DNA from: an uncultured Clostridia bacterium
GTDB taxonomy: Bacteria; Bacillota; Clostridia; UBA1381
Length of the DNA: 64,000 bases
Reading direction: 5' to 3'
Assembly: GCA_934476075.1 (NCBI GenBank)
Contig: CAKSNH010000004.1
Coordinates: forward strand, 71,559 to 135,558
The notes beneath the pieces are model-generated. The model worked only from the letters and a program-made list of their open reading frames with translations. It was not told the DNA's origin and ran no database searches. Position 1 is the stretch's first letter, and the number at the start of each line of letters is the position of its first letter. This document shows positions 28,008 to 36,099 of the stretch, piece after piece. The position numbers and the translations under genes were made by a program.

Positions 28008-28757
28008 TTACTGCTTAACAATATTTACGTCGCCGATTTCGTACATGGTCATGGAAACAACCGCTTCGCCCGCTGTTTCGGTACGCAGTATTCTTTTTCC
28101 CAACGTAACTGTATTCACATTTTCATTTTTCAGTTTTTCCACCTCATCAAGGTCATATCCGCCCTCCGGACCTATCATAAATCCGACCGTTGACGGATTT
28201 TCTCTTTCAAGCAGCACCGATTTTAAAGTATTCATATTTTCACATTCATACGGTGCAAAATATATATCGTTCTCTTTGAGCATTTTAACCGCATCGTCAA
28301 ATTTCACCGGCATGGTCACCTCCGGCACAACGCCTCTGCCCGACTGTTTCGCCGCCTCATACGCAACCTTCCGCCAGCGTTCGACTTTCTTCTCAACCCC
28401 GTCGGATAATTTCACAACACATCTGTCCATAATGCACGGCACTATTTTCGCTATACCCAATTCGGTTGTTTTCTGAATAATGTATTCCATTTTTGACGCT
28501 TTCGGCAAACCTTGAAACAATGTAATTTTAATATTCGGTTCAGTATCCGATTTCTTTTTCGATATGATATTGCAGATAATTTTCTTTTTTTCTATTTGTG
28601 CTATCTGCACTGTATAATCCGTTCCACGCCCATCGCACAAAAACAATTCGTCACCGGCTTTATATCTGAGCACCTTTGTTATATGTGCAACATCTTCATT
28701 GTTAATTGTTATTTTATCCTCCGCAATATTCTCATGCGGCACAAAAAACTTCGGCAT
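28008..28757 (-). CDS. rsmE: 16S rRNA (uracil(1498)-N3)-methyltransferase
   Basis: 249 residues, normal RsmE length. It methylates N3 of U1498 in helix 44 of 16S rRNA in the assembled 30S subunit. The N-terminal PUA-like part is visible (MPKFFV, HITKVLRYKAGD), and the SPOUT knot is marked by FMIGPEGGYDLDEVE and LGKRILRTETAGEAVVS, the S-adenosylmethionine-binding and signature regions. It often follows prmA in Firmicutes; here prmA is absent and an exonuclease gene is divergent upstream. ATG at 28757 follows AGGTTATAAAA. Confidence 0.95.
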   Translation of the reverse strand: MPKFFVPHENIAEDKITINNEDVAHITKVLRYKAGDELFLCDGRGTDYTVQIAQIEKKKIICNIISKKKSDTEPNIKITLFQGLPKASKMEYIIQKTTELGIAKIVPCIMDRCVVKLSDGVEKKVERWRKVAYEAAKQSGRGVVPEVTMPVKFDDAVKMLKENDIYFAPYECENMNTLKSVLLERENPSTVGFMIGPEGGYDLDEVEKLKNENVNTVTLGKRILRTETAGEAVVSMTMYEIGDVNIVKQ

Positions 28758-28992
28758 TTTTATAACCTCATTCCATTATTCAGCATATATTTATCTTTTC
28801 GTTGACACACCAAATCTATATTATCATACCACAATTCAATTTACGTTGCAAGGCTGATTGCAAAAATATTTTTAATTTGCATTGTAAACCTACAATTTAT
28901 TTTTATAATAATCTCAATTTTTATCTTTTATTTTAGCGAAAAATATTGTATAATGTATAATTGAGATTTTATTTAATTTAAGGAGTGCACCA

Positions 28993-29700
28993 ATGGACTT
29001 TGTTGCAATAGATTTTGAAACCGCAACTTCCGTATATTCAAGCGTTTGCAGTATGGGAATCTGCGTTGTTGAAAATGATGAAATAGTAACCGTAAAAGAA
29101 TTTCTGATAAAACCCACACCGTTTGTATTTAACAGCTACAACATTAAAATACACGGCATTACCCCCGAAATGGTCGAAAACGAACCGACATTCGACCAAC
29201 TTTGGGACACCATAAAACCATATGTGCAAAACAAACTTATAGTCGCACATAACGCATCGTTTGATACCGGTGCACTATGTGCCACACTGCACACCTACGG
29301 CATTGAATTTCCGACACTGAAATATATATGCACCGTAAAGCTTTCGCAGGACGCATATCCCGATTTTCCGAGCCACAAGCTGAACAATCTTTGTGCGTCA
29401 CTCGGAATAACATTTTCGCATCACCATGCCGCCGAGGACGCATATGCCTGTGCGTGCGTACTTTTGCGGATTATGCACGATTACAATTTAAGCTCTTTGG
29501 ACGAATTATGCGAAAAATTCAATCTTGAAGTCGGGAAAATATATCCCAACTGCCGAGTACCATGTTTGAAAAAGAAGAAGAAAAAGAAAAAAGAAAAAAA
29601 GGATACAGCCGCAAAAAAGGATAAAACAAAATGTAATATATCCGCAAAAGTAAAAAAGCTTCTGATAGAAACACCGCCTGCGGGCGGAGGACTAAGGTAG
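28993..29700 (+). CDS. DnaQ-like 3'-5' exonuclease (DEDDh) with repeat-derived C-terminus
   Basis: 235 residues. The exonuclease domain occupies about 1-165, with DEDDh residues Asp7 and Glu9 (AIDFET), Asp91 (NASFDTG), His145 and Asp149 (HHAAEDA), as in stand-alone DnaQ/epsilon-type enzymes that trim 3' DNA or RNA ends. After about residue 190 comes a run of eight or more lysines. The last 15 residues (about 221-235, ending ETPPAGGGLR) and the stop codon are encoded by the dispersed ~100-bp repeat that starts at 29652. The ribosome site AAGGAG precedes the ATG. The native C-terminus was probably replaced by the repeat; activity should be unaffected since the catalytic domain is intact. Confidence 0.88.
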   Translation: MDFVAIDFETATSVYSSVCSMGICVVENDEIVTVKEFLIKPTPFVFNSYNIKIHGITPEMVENEPTFDQLWDTIKPYVQNKLIVAHNASFDTGALCATLHTYGIEFPTLKYICTVKLSQDAYPDFPSHKLNNLCASLGITFSHHHAAEDAYACACVLLRIMHDYNLSSLDELCEKFNLEVGKIYPNCRVPCLKKKKKKKKEKKDTAAKKDKTKCNISAKVKKLLIETPPAGGGLR

Positions 29701-29755
29701 CGTTTTTGATTTTCCGTCATTGCGTTTTACGCAATTTCCTACAAATTAAAAAAAA
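29652..29755 (+). repeat. Dispersed ~100-bp repeat, copy 2 (inside a coding end)
   Basis: Almost identical to copy 1 over its length (AGCTTCTGATAGAA, CCGCCTGCGGGCGG, ATTGCGTTTTACGCAAT, TACAAATTAAAAA). Its first half is translated as the C-terminus of the exonuclease, and the gene's TAG stop (29698-29700) lies within it. Confidence 0.9.
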
Positions 29756-29781
29756 GCCGTTAAATCGAAAACCGAAACAGC

Positions 29782-29825
29782 AAAAAAATCTGACACCATT
29801 TAAAATGATGTCAGATTTTTTGTTA
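29782..29825. terminator. Bidirectional terminator between exonuclease and nifU
   Basis: Arms of 15 bp with one G-T mismatch, meeting around a tiny loop (29787-29817, AATCTGAC ... GTCAGATT), flanked by A and T tracts on both sides. It serves two convergent genes. Confidence 0.85.
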
Positions 29826-29858
29826 TATAGGGAATTTCATGAAACATATTAATATATA

Positions 29859-30287
29859 TTATTTCTTTGCATCTTCACATTTGTGACAACAAAAATCACA
29901 GTTATGTTCTTCCACTGCCTCGCCCTGTTTTTTCTTATAATCCTTAATTGCGGCATTGATTGCTTCTTCCGCCAATACCGAGCAATGGATTTTTTCCGGC
30001 GGCAAACCGTCCAAAGCTTCCATTACGGCTTTATTTGTAAGTTGCAAAGCCTCCTCAACAGTCTTGCCCTTAACCATTTCGGTAGCCATAGAACTTGTCG
30101 CAATGGCAGCACCGCAGCCGAATGTCTTAAACTTTACGTCCTTGATAACATTGTCTTGTATATCCATGTAAATTTTCATAATATCGCCGCATTTTGCATT
30201 GCCGACTTCGCCGACTGCATTAGCATTCTCTATTGAACCGACATTTCTCGGATTTTCAAAATGGTCCATAACCTTTTCGCTATACAT
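29859..30287 (-). CDS. nifU: NifU/IscU-type Fe-S cluster scaffold
   Basis: 142 residues. It is the scaffold on which cysteine desulfurase sulfur and iron are assembled before transfer to apo-proteins. The three ligand cysteines are present: Cys33 (AKCGD), Cys58 (FGCGA), Cys102 (IHCSVLAEEA). The N-terminus MYSEKVMDHFENPRNVG is typical of the NifU-like clostridial group. Beyond the scaffold domain is a short tail with four more cysteines (130-137, CDFCCHKC), likely another metal site. It lies 35 bp downstream of the desulfurase gene, forming a two-gene unit. Confidence 0.93.
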   Translation of the reverse strand: MYSEKVMDHFENPRNVGSIENANAVGEVGNAKCGDIMKIYMDIQDNVIKDVKFKTFGCGAAIATSSMATEMVKGKTVEEALQLTNKAVMEALDGLPPEKIHCSVLAEEAINAAIKDYKKKQGEAVEEHNCDFCCHKCEDAKK

Positions 30288-30322
30288 TTTAAATACACTC
30301 CTAACTGTAAATTTTTATATGA

Positions 30323-31498
30323 TTAATCTTCTACGCCCTCAAACAACGGTGACATAGCACGAAGTCTTTTCACGATTGGCGGCAAAACTTCCAAAATATA
30401 ATCCACATCTTCGTCTGTGTTTTCATCGCCGACGCTCAATCGCAATGAACCGTGTGCAATTTCATGCGGCAGACCGATTGCAAGCAATACATGTGACGGG
30501 TCAAGCGAACCCGATGCACAAGCAGAACCGCTTGACGCAGCCACACCCTTCATATCCAAAAGCATCAAAATCGACTCGCCCTCGATATATTGGAATGAGA
30601 AATTGACATTGTTGCAAAGTCTGTGTTCAATCGAACCGTTCAGTCTGCAATAAGGAATACGCTCCTTAATACCGTCAATCAATCTGTCACGCAAGTGTGT
30701 CATTTCCTTAACTTTTTCATCAAGATTTTCGTTTGCAATCTCCAAAGCCGTTGCAAGACCTACGATACCCGCAACATTTTCCGTTGCCGCACGTTTACCA
30801 CGCTCCTGACCGCCGCCGTGGATAAGATTATCAATTCTTGTACCGTTTTTAATGTAAAGTACACCCACACCCTTAGGTCCGTGGAATTTATGTGCCGACA
30901 TAGAAAGCATATCCACACCAAGCTCATTTACATCTATCTTCATATGTCCGATAGCCTGTACCGCATCTGTATGGAATAAAATTTTATGTGCCTTTGCAAT
31001 TTTTGAAATCTCGGCAATCGGCTGGATTGTACCGATTTCATTGTTTGCAGTCATAACCGAAATCAAAATTGTTTTATCTGTAATCGCCTTTTCAACATCA
31101 TCGGGATTTACTCTGCCGTATTCGTCAACAGGCAGATAAGTAACCTCAAAGCCATGCTTTTCAAGATACTCGCAGGTATTCAAAATAGCGTGGTGTTCAA
31201 TCTTTGTCGTGATGATGTGATTGCCCTTTTTCTGGTGTGCCGACGCAATACCCTTGATTGCCCAGTTATCAGCCTCACAGCCCGACGCTGTGAAGTAAAC
31301 CTCATTTGTTTTACAGCCGATTTGCTTTGCCACTCTCTCACGGGCATCGCTTACTGCCGCTCCGGCAGTTCTGCCTATTTTATAAAACTTTGACGAACCG
31401 TTGCCGTAATGCTCTGTCAAATAAGGCATCATAGCATCAAGCACCTCTTTTTTAAGGCTGGTTGTCGCATTATTATCCATATAAACTGACCTGTTCAT
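30323..31498 (-). CDS. nifS: Cysteine desulfurase, NifS family
   Basis: 391 residues from the ATG at 31498, which has AGAGGAG nine bases upstream; the in-frame ATG at 31507 abuts that site and is unlikely. It is a PLP enzyme turning cysteine into alanine and enzyme-bound persulfide. Visible features: YMDNNATT start, Lys204 in SMSAHKFHGPKG (PLP Schiff base), and catalytic Cys327 in SSGSACASGS. With nifU downstream it forms a minimal Fe-S assembly pair common in Clostridia. The promoter region carries a perfect 13-bp inverted repeat likely to be regulatory. Confidence 0.95.
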   Translation of the reverse strand: MNRSVYMDNNATTSLKKEVLDAMMPYLTEHYGNGSSKFYKIGRTAGAAVSDARERVAKQIGCKTNEVYFTASGCEADNWAIKGIASAHQKKGNHIITTKIEHHAILNTCEYLEKHGFEVTYLPVDEYGRVNPDDVEKAITDKTILISVMTANNEIGTIQPIAEISKIAKAHKILFHTDAVQAIGHMKIDVNELGVDMLSMSAHKFHGPKGVGVLYIKNGTRIDNLIHGGGQERGKRAATENVAGIVGLATALEIANENLDEKVKEMTHLRDRLIDGIKERIPYCRLNGSIEHRLCNNVNFSFQYIEGESILMLLDMKGVAASSGSACASGSLDPSHVLLAIGLPHEIAHGSLRLSVGDENTDEDVDYILEVLPPIVKRLRAMSPLFEGVED

Positions 31499-31533
31499 TG
31501 GCCACATCTCCTCTTTCTGTATAAAGCGTTACA

Positions 31534-31571
31534 AACAGTTATTCATTAATATGAAAATATGAATAACTGTT
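31534..31571. promoter_or_regulatory. Perfect 13-bp inverted repeat at the nifS transcription start
   Basis: AACAGTTATTCAT (31534-31546) and ATGAATAACTGTT (31559-31571) are exact complements 12 nt apart, beginning right at the expected transcription start of the nifS promoter. There is no following T-tract, so an operator or leader hairpin is more likely than a terminator. The regulator is unknown. Confidence 0.6.
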
Positions 31572-31580
31572 CATAGTTAT

Positions 31581-31609
31581 ATTGTACTCCACTATAATAT
31601 ATTTGTCAA
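31581..31609 (-). promoter_or_regulatory. Sigma-A promoter of nifS-nifU
   Basis: Minus strand: TTGACA (31604-31609), 17-nt spacer, TACAAT (31581-31586). The inverted repeat lies immediately downstream. Confidence 0.7.
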
Positions 31610-31674
31610 TATCAAAATACCAAAAAATACGGTTTGGTTAGATAAAACATATCAAAATAGTAGGTTTTACGATT

Positions 31675-32964
31675 TTATGCAGGATTTATAACAGACAAAA
31701 CTGCATTTTCTTCGGTAAAATGTTCTTTAAATCTCTTTTGAACGTCCTCAAAAGTCACGTCCTTATACACATTGTAAAAATCGAAATAATCTATATTCAT
31801 AAAGCTGAGCGACAAAAAGCTGTGTGCATAATCCTCGACATCATTGTATGAGCGGATATAATTACCCCAGATAACCTTTTTGACACGTTCAAAATCTTCC
31901 TGTGAAAGTCCCTCTTTTTGAAGTCTGTTAATCTCGTCAATAACAGCATTATACACTTTTTTCGGGTCTTTTGACTCACCGTCTACCACCGTATACGCAT
32001 AGTCTTTCTGCATGGTAAATTCAGAGCCGAATTTATTGTTTATAAGTCCGTCCGCATAAAGCGACTCATAAAGCGGAGTACCCTTTGCAAAAATCATTTT
32101 CAAAAGAATATTTGTCGCAATCTGCTTTTTAAGCAGCTTATCACCGTCATAGCCGACATCATTATCCTTAAATCCCATCATAAACAGAGGCATAGCCACA
32201 CTCAGCTTCTGCTCGGCATACTTCTTCGCCACGCTCCTCGGCTCATCGGGATATATTCTCTTTATTTCCTCGTCAAACGGCTCGTTCTTTAAGATATTCT
32301 TTTCAATAACATCAACCGTTTTTTCCACGTCCACATCGCCTATCACAAACAAAGTCATATTCGACAGATTGTAGAATGTGTTATAGCATTTGTAAAGGTA
32401 ATCGCTTGTAATCTTGCTGATTGACTCAATATCGCCCGCAATATCCAATTTTACGGGGTGATTTTGGTACATACATTCCAGACAGTTGAAAAACACTCTC
32501 CAATTCGCATTATCGTCATACATACGGATTTCCTGTCCGATAATTCCCTGTTCTTTCTGCACGCTCTCCTCGGTAAAGTACGGACTTTGCACATAATTTA
32601 AAAGCGTTTCAAGATTTTCGTATACATTTGCGGTAGCGGAAAATAAATAAGCAGTCATATTAAAGCTTGTGAACGCATTTGCGTTTCCGCCGTATTTTGA
32701 AAATTTATCGAATACATTGCTGCCGTCCGGCTGGTCGAACATTTTATGCTCCAAATAATGTGCTATACCGTCGGGAACTTTTGTAACCTCTTTTTCGCCC
32801 GGAACAACAAACTCCGAATCAACAGAACCGTATTTTGTACCGAAAATAGCATAGCTTTTGCTGTATCCCTTTTTCGGCATGATGTATATTTTAAGTCCGC
32901 TCCGGTGCGTTCCGCAATATAGAGTTTCACCTGTTTTGTCATTCTCTCTTTTTTGTAAATTCAT
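31675..32964 (-). CDS. M16 family zinc peptidase (YmfH-like), active form
   Basis: 429 residues. The inverted zinc motif HYLEH lies at 69-73 and the third ligand Glu in the GQEIRMYDD region about 75 residues later, so the catalytic set is complete. The ATG follows the stop of the neighbouring M16 gene with no gap, with GGAGG inside its end, indicating tight coupling. In Bacillus the YmfF/YmfH pair has this arrangement, one active and one inactive subunit forming a clamshell peptidase, likewise in AlbE/AlbF-type bacteriocin processing. The natural substrate is not known. Confidence 0.9.
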   Translation of the reverse strand: MNLQKRENDKTGETLYCGTHRSGLKIYIMPKKGYSKSYAIFGTKYGSVDSEFVVPGEKEVTKVPDGIAHYLEHKMFDQPDGSNVFDKFSKYGGNANAFTSFNMTAYLFSATANVYENLETLLNYVQSPYFTEESVQKEQGIIGQEIRMYDDNANWRVFFNCLECMYQNHPVKLDIAGDIESISKITSDYLYKCYNTFYNLSNMTLFVIGDVDVEKTVDVIEKNILKNEPFDEEIKRIYPDEPRSVAKKYAEQKLSVAMPLFMMGFKDNDVGYDGDKLLKKQIATNILLKMIFAKGTPLYESLYADGLINNKFGSEFTMQKDYAYTVVDGESKDPKKVYNAVIDEINRLQKEGLSQEDFERVKKVIWGNYIRSYNDVEDYAHSFLSLSFMNIDYFDFYNVYKDVTFEDVQKRFKEHFTEENAVLSVINPA

Positions 32965-34236
32965 TTAATTTTCCTCCTTTCCCGCAAGAAAATAAACCGT
33001 ATCAATCTGAATTTTCCGTGCCGCATTTTTCACGTCTTCCATTGTGACTTTTTCGATACCCTCAATCATTTCATCAATGCTTATTTCCGTATTGTTCGGA
33101 CGCTGTGACAAATACCAATCCGTCATATAATTCTGGTCGTCATAATATGAATTAAGCGAATTTACAATAGCTTTTATGCTCGAATCAAATTCATTTTCGG
33201 TTATATCGCCTTTTTTGATATTTTCAAGCTGTACCAATGTTTCGTCATACGCTTTTTGGTAATTTTCAAACTCAATGCCTGCGTCCATGACCATAAGACC
33301 GTTTTGCTTGTAAAGTCTGCTCGCCGCATAATATGCCAGACTCAATTTTTCACGCACATTGTTAAACAATTTTGAATGTGCCCCCGCACCGAATATGCTG
33401 TTTGCCACAACCAAGCCGTAATAATCCTTATCCGTCGATACAATATTTGTTCTGAAACCTATCGCAAGCTTGCCCTGTGTAACGTCAAGATTATCTTTCA
33501 CTGTCTTAATCTCACCCGACTGCGGCACTGCTTTTCCGCAGGCAATCTCAGCTTTTGCAAAGCTCATCTTATCCGTATATGCCGATATTTTATTTTTGAT
33601 GCTTTCAACGTCCGTATCACCGCAGATGTAAATGTCAATCACCGATGATGTTATTATCTTTTTGTAATGCTCATAAAGCGACACTTCATCAACCCTGTCA
33701 ACACCCTCCGCACTTCCGTAGCGATAAATTCCGACAGGCTCATTTTCGCACATAGCCGAAACGCATCTGTACACCGCATATTCACGCTTATCATTGATAA
33801 GTCCGTTAATTCTGTCCTTCAAATTCGCCTTTTCCTGATTTACAATATCCTTGTCAAAACCGCCGTTTATAACAACCGGCTCAAACACAACCGACAAAAG
33901 CAAATCCGTCAGACTGTCAAGCAGCTTTTCGCCGTTCGGAGCATATTTATCCGATATGCTTTCCATTGCAAACGAAATTACTTGGTCATCACCTTTTTTC
34001 TGTATAAGCGAACCAAAACTCGCACCGTATAAATTCTGCAAATATTTAGCTATGCTCGCACCGTCCTTGCACAATTTACAGCCACGCTTTAACACGCTTG
34101 CAAGCAACGCATTTTTTGATGCTTCTTCCTCACTCATGGCTCTATGTATAAAAAGCCCCAAAGTGGTAGTTTTCAATTTTTCCATAGGAATATAATGCAG
34201 GAATATATTATCGTTTATTCTTGTTGACTGTATCAT
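32965..34236 (-). CDS. M16 family peptidase-like protein (YmfF-like), zinc motif missing
   Basis: 423 residues with the M16 fold signature in the N- and C-terminal halves (NSIFGAGAHSKLFNNVREKLSLAYY). At the place where HXXEH should be, the sequence is FIHRAMSEEEASKNALLASV, so the zinc ligands are absent. This is expected for the partner subunit of an M16 pair. It precedes the active subunit by zero bases. ATG at 34236 follows AAAGGA. It is part of the gpr-TfoX-like-M16-M16 series. Confidence 0.87.
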   Translation of the reverse strand: MIQSTRINDNIFLHYIPMEKLKTTTLGLFIHRAMSEEEASKNALLASVLKRGCKLCKDGASIAKYLQNLYGASFGSLIQKKGDDQVISFAMESISDKYAPNGEKLLDSLTDLLLSVVFEPVVINGGFDKDIVNQEKANLKDRINGLINDKREYAVYRCVSAMCENEPVGIYRYGSAEGVDRVDEVSLYEHYKKIITSSVIDIYICGDTDVESIKNKISAYTDKMSFAKAEIACGKAVPQSGEIKTVKDNLDVTQGKLAIGFRTNIVSTDKDYYGLVVANSIFGAGAHSKLFNNVREKLSLAYYAASRLYKQNGLMVMDAGIEFENYQKAYDETLVQLENIKKGDITENEFDSSIKAIVNSLNSYYDDQNYMTDWYLSQRPNNTEISIDEMIEGIEKVTMEDVKNAARKIQIDTVYFLAGKEEN

Positions 34237-34260
34237 AAAACTTAAATCCTTTCCGTTGTA

Positions 34261-34575
34261 TTATTTTTTTCTTTTCTTCGGTACGGGAGTTACTTTCTCC
34301 AATTCCCTCACAACCGCCTTGCAGAGCTCATCATCATCAATATCCAATATATAGCGTTCCTTTGCACCCTCATACGGCACACCTTTCGGAGCGTCTGCCA
34401 TAATGTCCGCTATACATTTTTCCGTTTTCACATATACAACATTGTCGCACAACGTCAAAACGGGCTTTGCATTGACATACACCATATAATCTCCGAACAT
34501 TTTCTTATATGATACATCGCCCACATCTGCAATCTTATCGCAAACCATCTCGACAAACTCAACCGAACACGCCAT
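34261..34575 (-). CDS. TfoX N-terminal domain protein
   Basis: 104 residues from the ATG at 34575, fixed by AGGAG eight bases upstream; a longer frame from 34620 overlaps gpr and lacks a ribosome site. It matches the TfoX N-terminal domain in SYKKMFGDYMVYVNAK and the DAPKGVPYEGAKERYI region. In gamma-proteobacteria the domain is part of the competence regulator TfoX, but stand-alone Firmicute versions have no proven role. It lies 10 bp after gpr and 24 bp before the M16 genes, so it is probably co-transcribed. C-terminus is lysine/arginine-rich (PKKRKK). Confidence 0.82.
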   Translation of the reverse strand: MACSVEFVEMVCDKIADVGDVSYKKMFGDYMVYVNAKPVLTLCDNVVYVKTEKCIADIMADAPKGVPYEGAKERYILDIDDDELCKAVVRELEKVTPVPKKRKK

Positions 34576-34585
34576 ATAAACTCTC

Positions 34586-35545
34586 CTATTCCACAAAACT
34601 CTGTATATCTTCCAAATCAAAATCCCGATGCAGTGCCAGATTAATACCGTTAGCCACCGTTTTTGATACCTTTTCTATAATCTCGTCAATATCTTTCGGC
34701 GTAACCACCAAGCTGCTTATATTTTTTGATAAACTCTCCGCAATCATATTTTTGCGTTCGCTTTCGCTGTGGTTTTTCACCATCTCACGCATATTTCCGC
34801 TGTATTTTTCCGCCATCATTTCTATACTGTCGTTTGCAATGGTGACCGCATCAATAACTGTCGGCACGCCAACCGCAATAACCGGTACGCCAAGACTTTC
34901 CCTGTTAAGCCCAATTCGCCTGTTGCCTATTCCCTCACCGGGACAAATTCCCGTATCTGCAATCTGAAATGTTGTGCTTATCCTGTCCATACTGCGTGAG
35001 GCAAGTGCGTCCACCGCTATAACCAAATCGGGTTTTATCTTCTCGCACACACCCTTGACTATTTCAGCCGATTCTATCCCCGTTGTACCCAAAACTCCGG
35101 GTGCAACCGCACATACCGACCGCAGACTGTCCCCGAAATACTGTGACATATATTCTTTCATATGACGGGTAATCATCAGCTTTGAAACCACTTTCGGGCC
35201 GAGTGCGTCGGGAGTTATGCTCTCATTTCCAAGCCCCGCAACAAGTATAACGCTTTTGTCGGTAACATTGGCTATGCTCCTTATCTGCTTTGCAATCTCA
35301 CCGCACATATTTTCATATTCGGCGGTATCATACATAAGCCTGTCACATTCAAGCGTAATATATGTCCCCATCGGCTTGCCGAGGCTCTCCGCTCCGTATC
35401 TGTCGGAGATAACCACTTTGGTAATCTTTATTTTACCCTCTGTAAAATTTTCAACCCTTACCCCCGATAATTCCTCTTTCTTTTCCGCCCGCTCACTGTA
35501 TATCTCATGAGCCTCCACGGCAAGGTCTGTACGTTTTCCAAACAA
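34586..35545 (-). CDS. gpr: Germination protease (spore endopeptidase)
   Basis: About 319 residues. Gpr is the aspartic-type peptidase that degrades SASPs during germination; it is made as a zymogen in the forespore and self-processed. Recognisable blocks: KRTDLAVEAHE near the start (propeptide cleavage region), GLGNESITPDALGP, AVAPGVLGTTGIES, VIAVDALASRS, GVPVIAVGVPTVIDA. The start is uncertain: TTG at 35545 has AGGTGA just upstream, while GTG at 35554 has none. The substrate SASP gene is at 23.6 kb. A possible forespore-type promoter lies upstream. Confidence 0.95.
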   Translation of the reverse strand: MFGKRTDLAVEAHEIYSERAEKKEELSGVRVENFTEGKIKITKVVISDRYGAESLGKPMGTYITLECDRLMYDTAEYENMCGEIAKQIRSIANVTDKSVILVAGLGNESITPDALGPKVVSKLMITRHMKEYMSQYFGDSLRSVCAVAPGVLGTTGIESAEIVKGVCEKIKPDLVIAVDALASRSMDRISTTFQIADTGICPGEGIGNRRIGLNRESLGVPVIAVGVPTVIDAVTIANDSIEMMAEKYSGNMREMVKNHSESERKNMIAESLSKNISSLVVTPKDIDEIIEKVSKTVANGINLALHRDFDLEDIQSFVE

Positions 35546-35578
35546 ATCAATCACCTCATAAACATAATCAATTTGTTA

Positions 35579-35609
35579 TAGTATTTTCCGTTTAAGGCAA
35601 TATTTATAC
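35579..35609 (-). promoter_or_regulatory. Possible sigma-F/G (forespore) promoter of gpr
   Basis: Minus strand: GTATA (35605-35609, fits GHATR) and AATACTA (35579-35585, six of seven to CATnnTA form CATACTA), spaced 19 nt, slightly longer than usual. It suits the known forespore expression of gpr but the match is modest. Confidence 0.35.
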
Positions 35610-35622
35610 AGTATTGTATTAA

Positions 35623-36099
35623 TTATTTAAGTGCCTTTTCAATAGAACCCTTTAACGTATCTTTATCGGCAAATCCGCCCTTTATGTCAACAAAATCGCC
35701 TTTTGTATTTAACATAATCAATGTCGGAGTTACTTTCCCCGTTGAATTTAAAATATTCAGGCTGTATTGCTCAACCGCCTCAGGCTTTTCGTCAATATCG
35801 GTAATATTGAATGTCACCTTGTCTGCATATTCTGATTTTAATTCATCTAAAATTTTCATTGTTTCGTCATGTCTTTCGTCACTTGCAGATACAAAGTACA
35901 TTAATACCGGCTTTTCTGTCATAACTTCTTTACTCTCCTTAACCGGCACTGTTGTACTTCCTGCCTCGGGAGCACTTGTCGAAACAGCGTTCTGATTTCC
36001 GCTGTTTTTATTCATACTTCCTACCGCAATGGCAGCTGCGATTACCGCAATTACAGCCACTATCGCAATTACACCGATTAAAACTTTTTTATTCTTCAT
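35623..36099 (-). CDS. Membrane-anchored thioredoxin-fold protein without CXXC
   Basis: 158 residues from the ATG at 36099, which overlaps the end of trmFO; an ATG three codons earlier is too close to the AAAGG site. An N-terminal membrane segment (about 5-27) is followed by a Ser/Thr-rich linker and a thioredoxin-like domain (about 63-158, PVLMYFVSASDERHDETMKI, VTPTLIMLN with the cis-Pro). The usual active-site CXXC position reads SASDERH, with no cysteine, so it is unlikely to be a dithiol oxidoreductase. Role unknown. Confidence 0.75.
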   Translation of the reverse strand: MKNKKVLIGVIAIVAVIAVIAAAIAVGSMNKNSGNQNAVSTSAPEAGSTTVPVKESKEVMTEKPVLMYFVSASDERHDETMKILDELKSEYADKVTFNITDIDEKPEAVEQYSLNILNSTGKVTPTLIMLNTKGDFVDIKGGFADKDTLKGSIEKALK

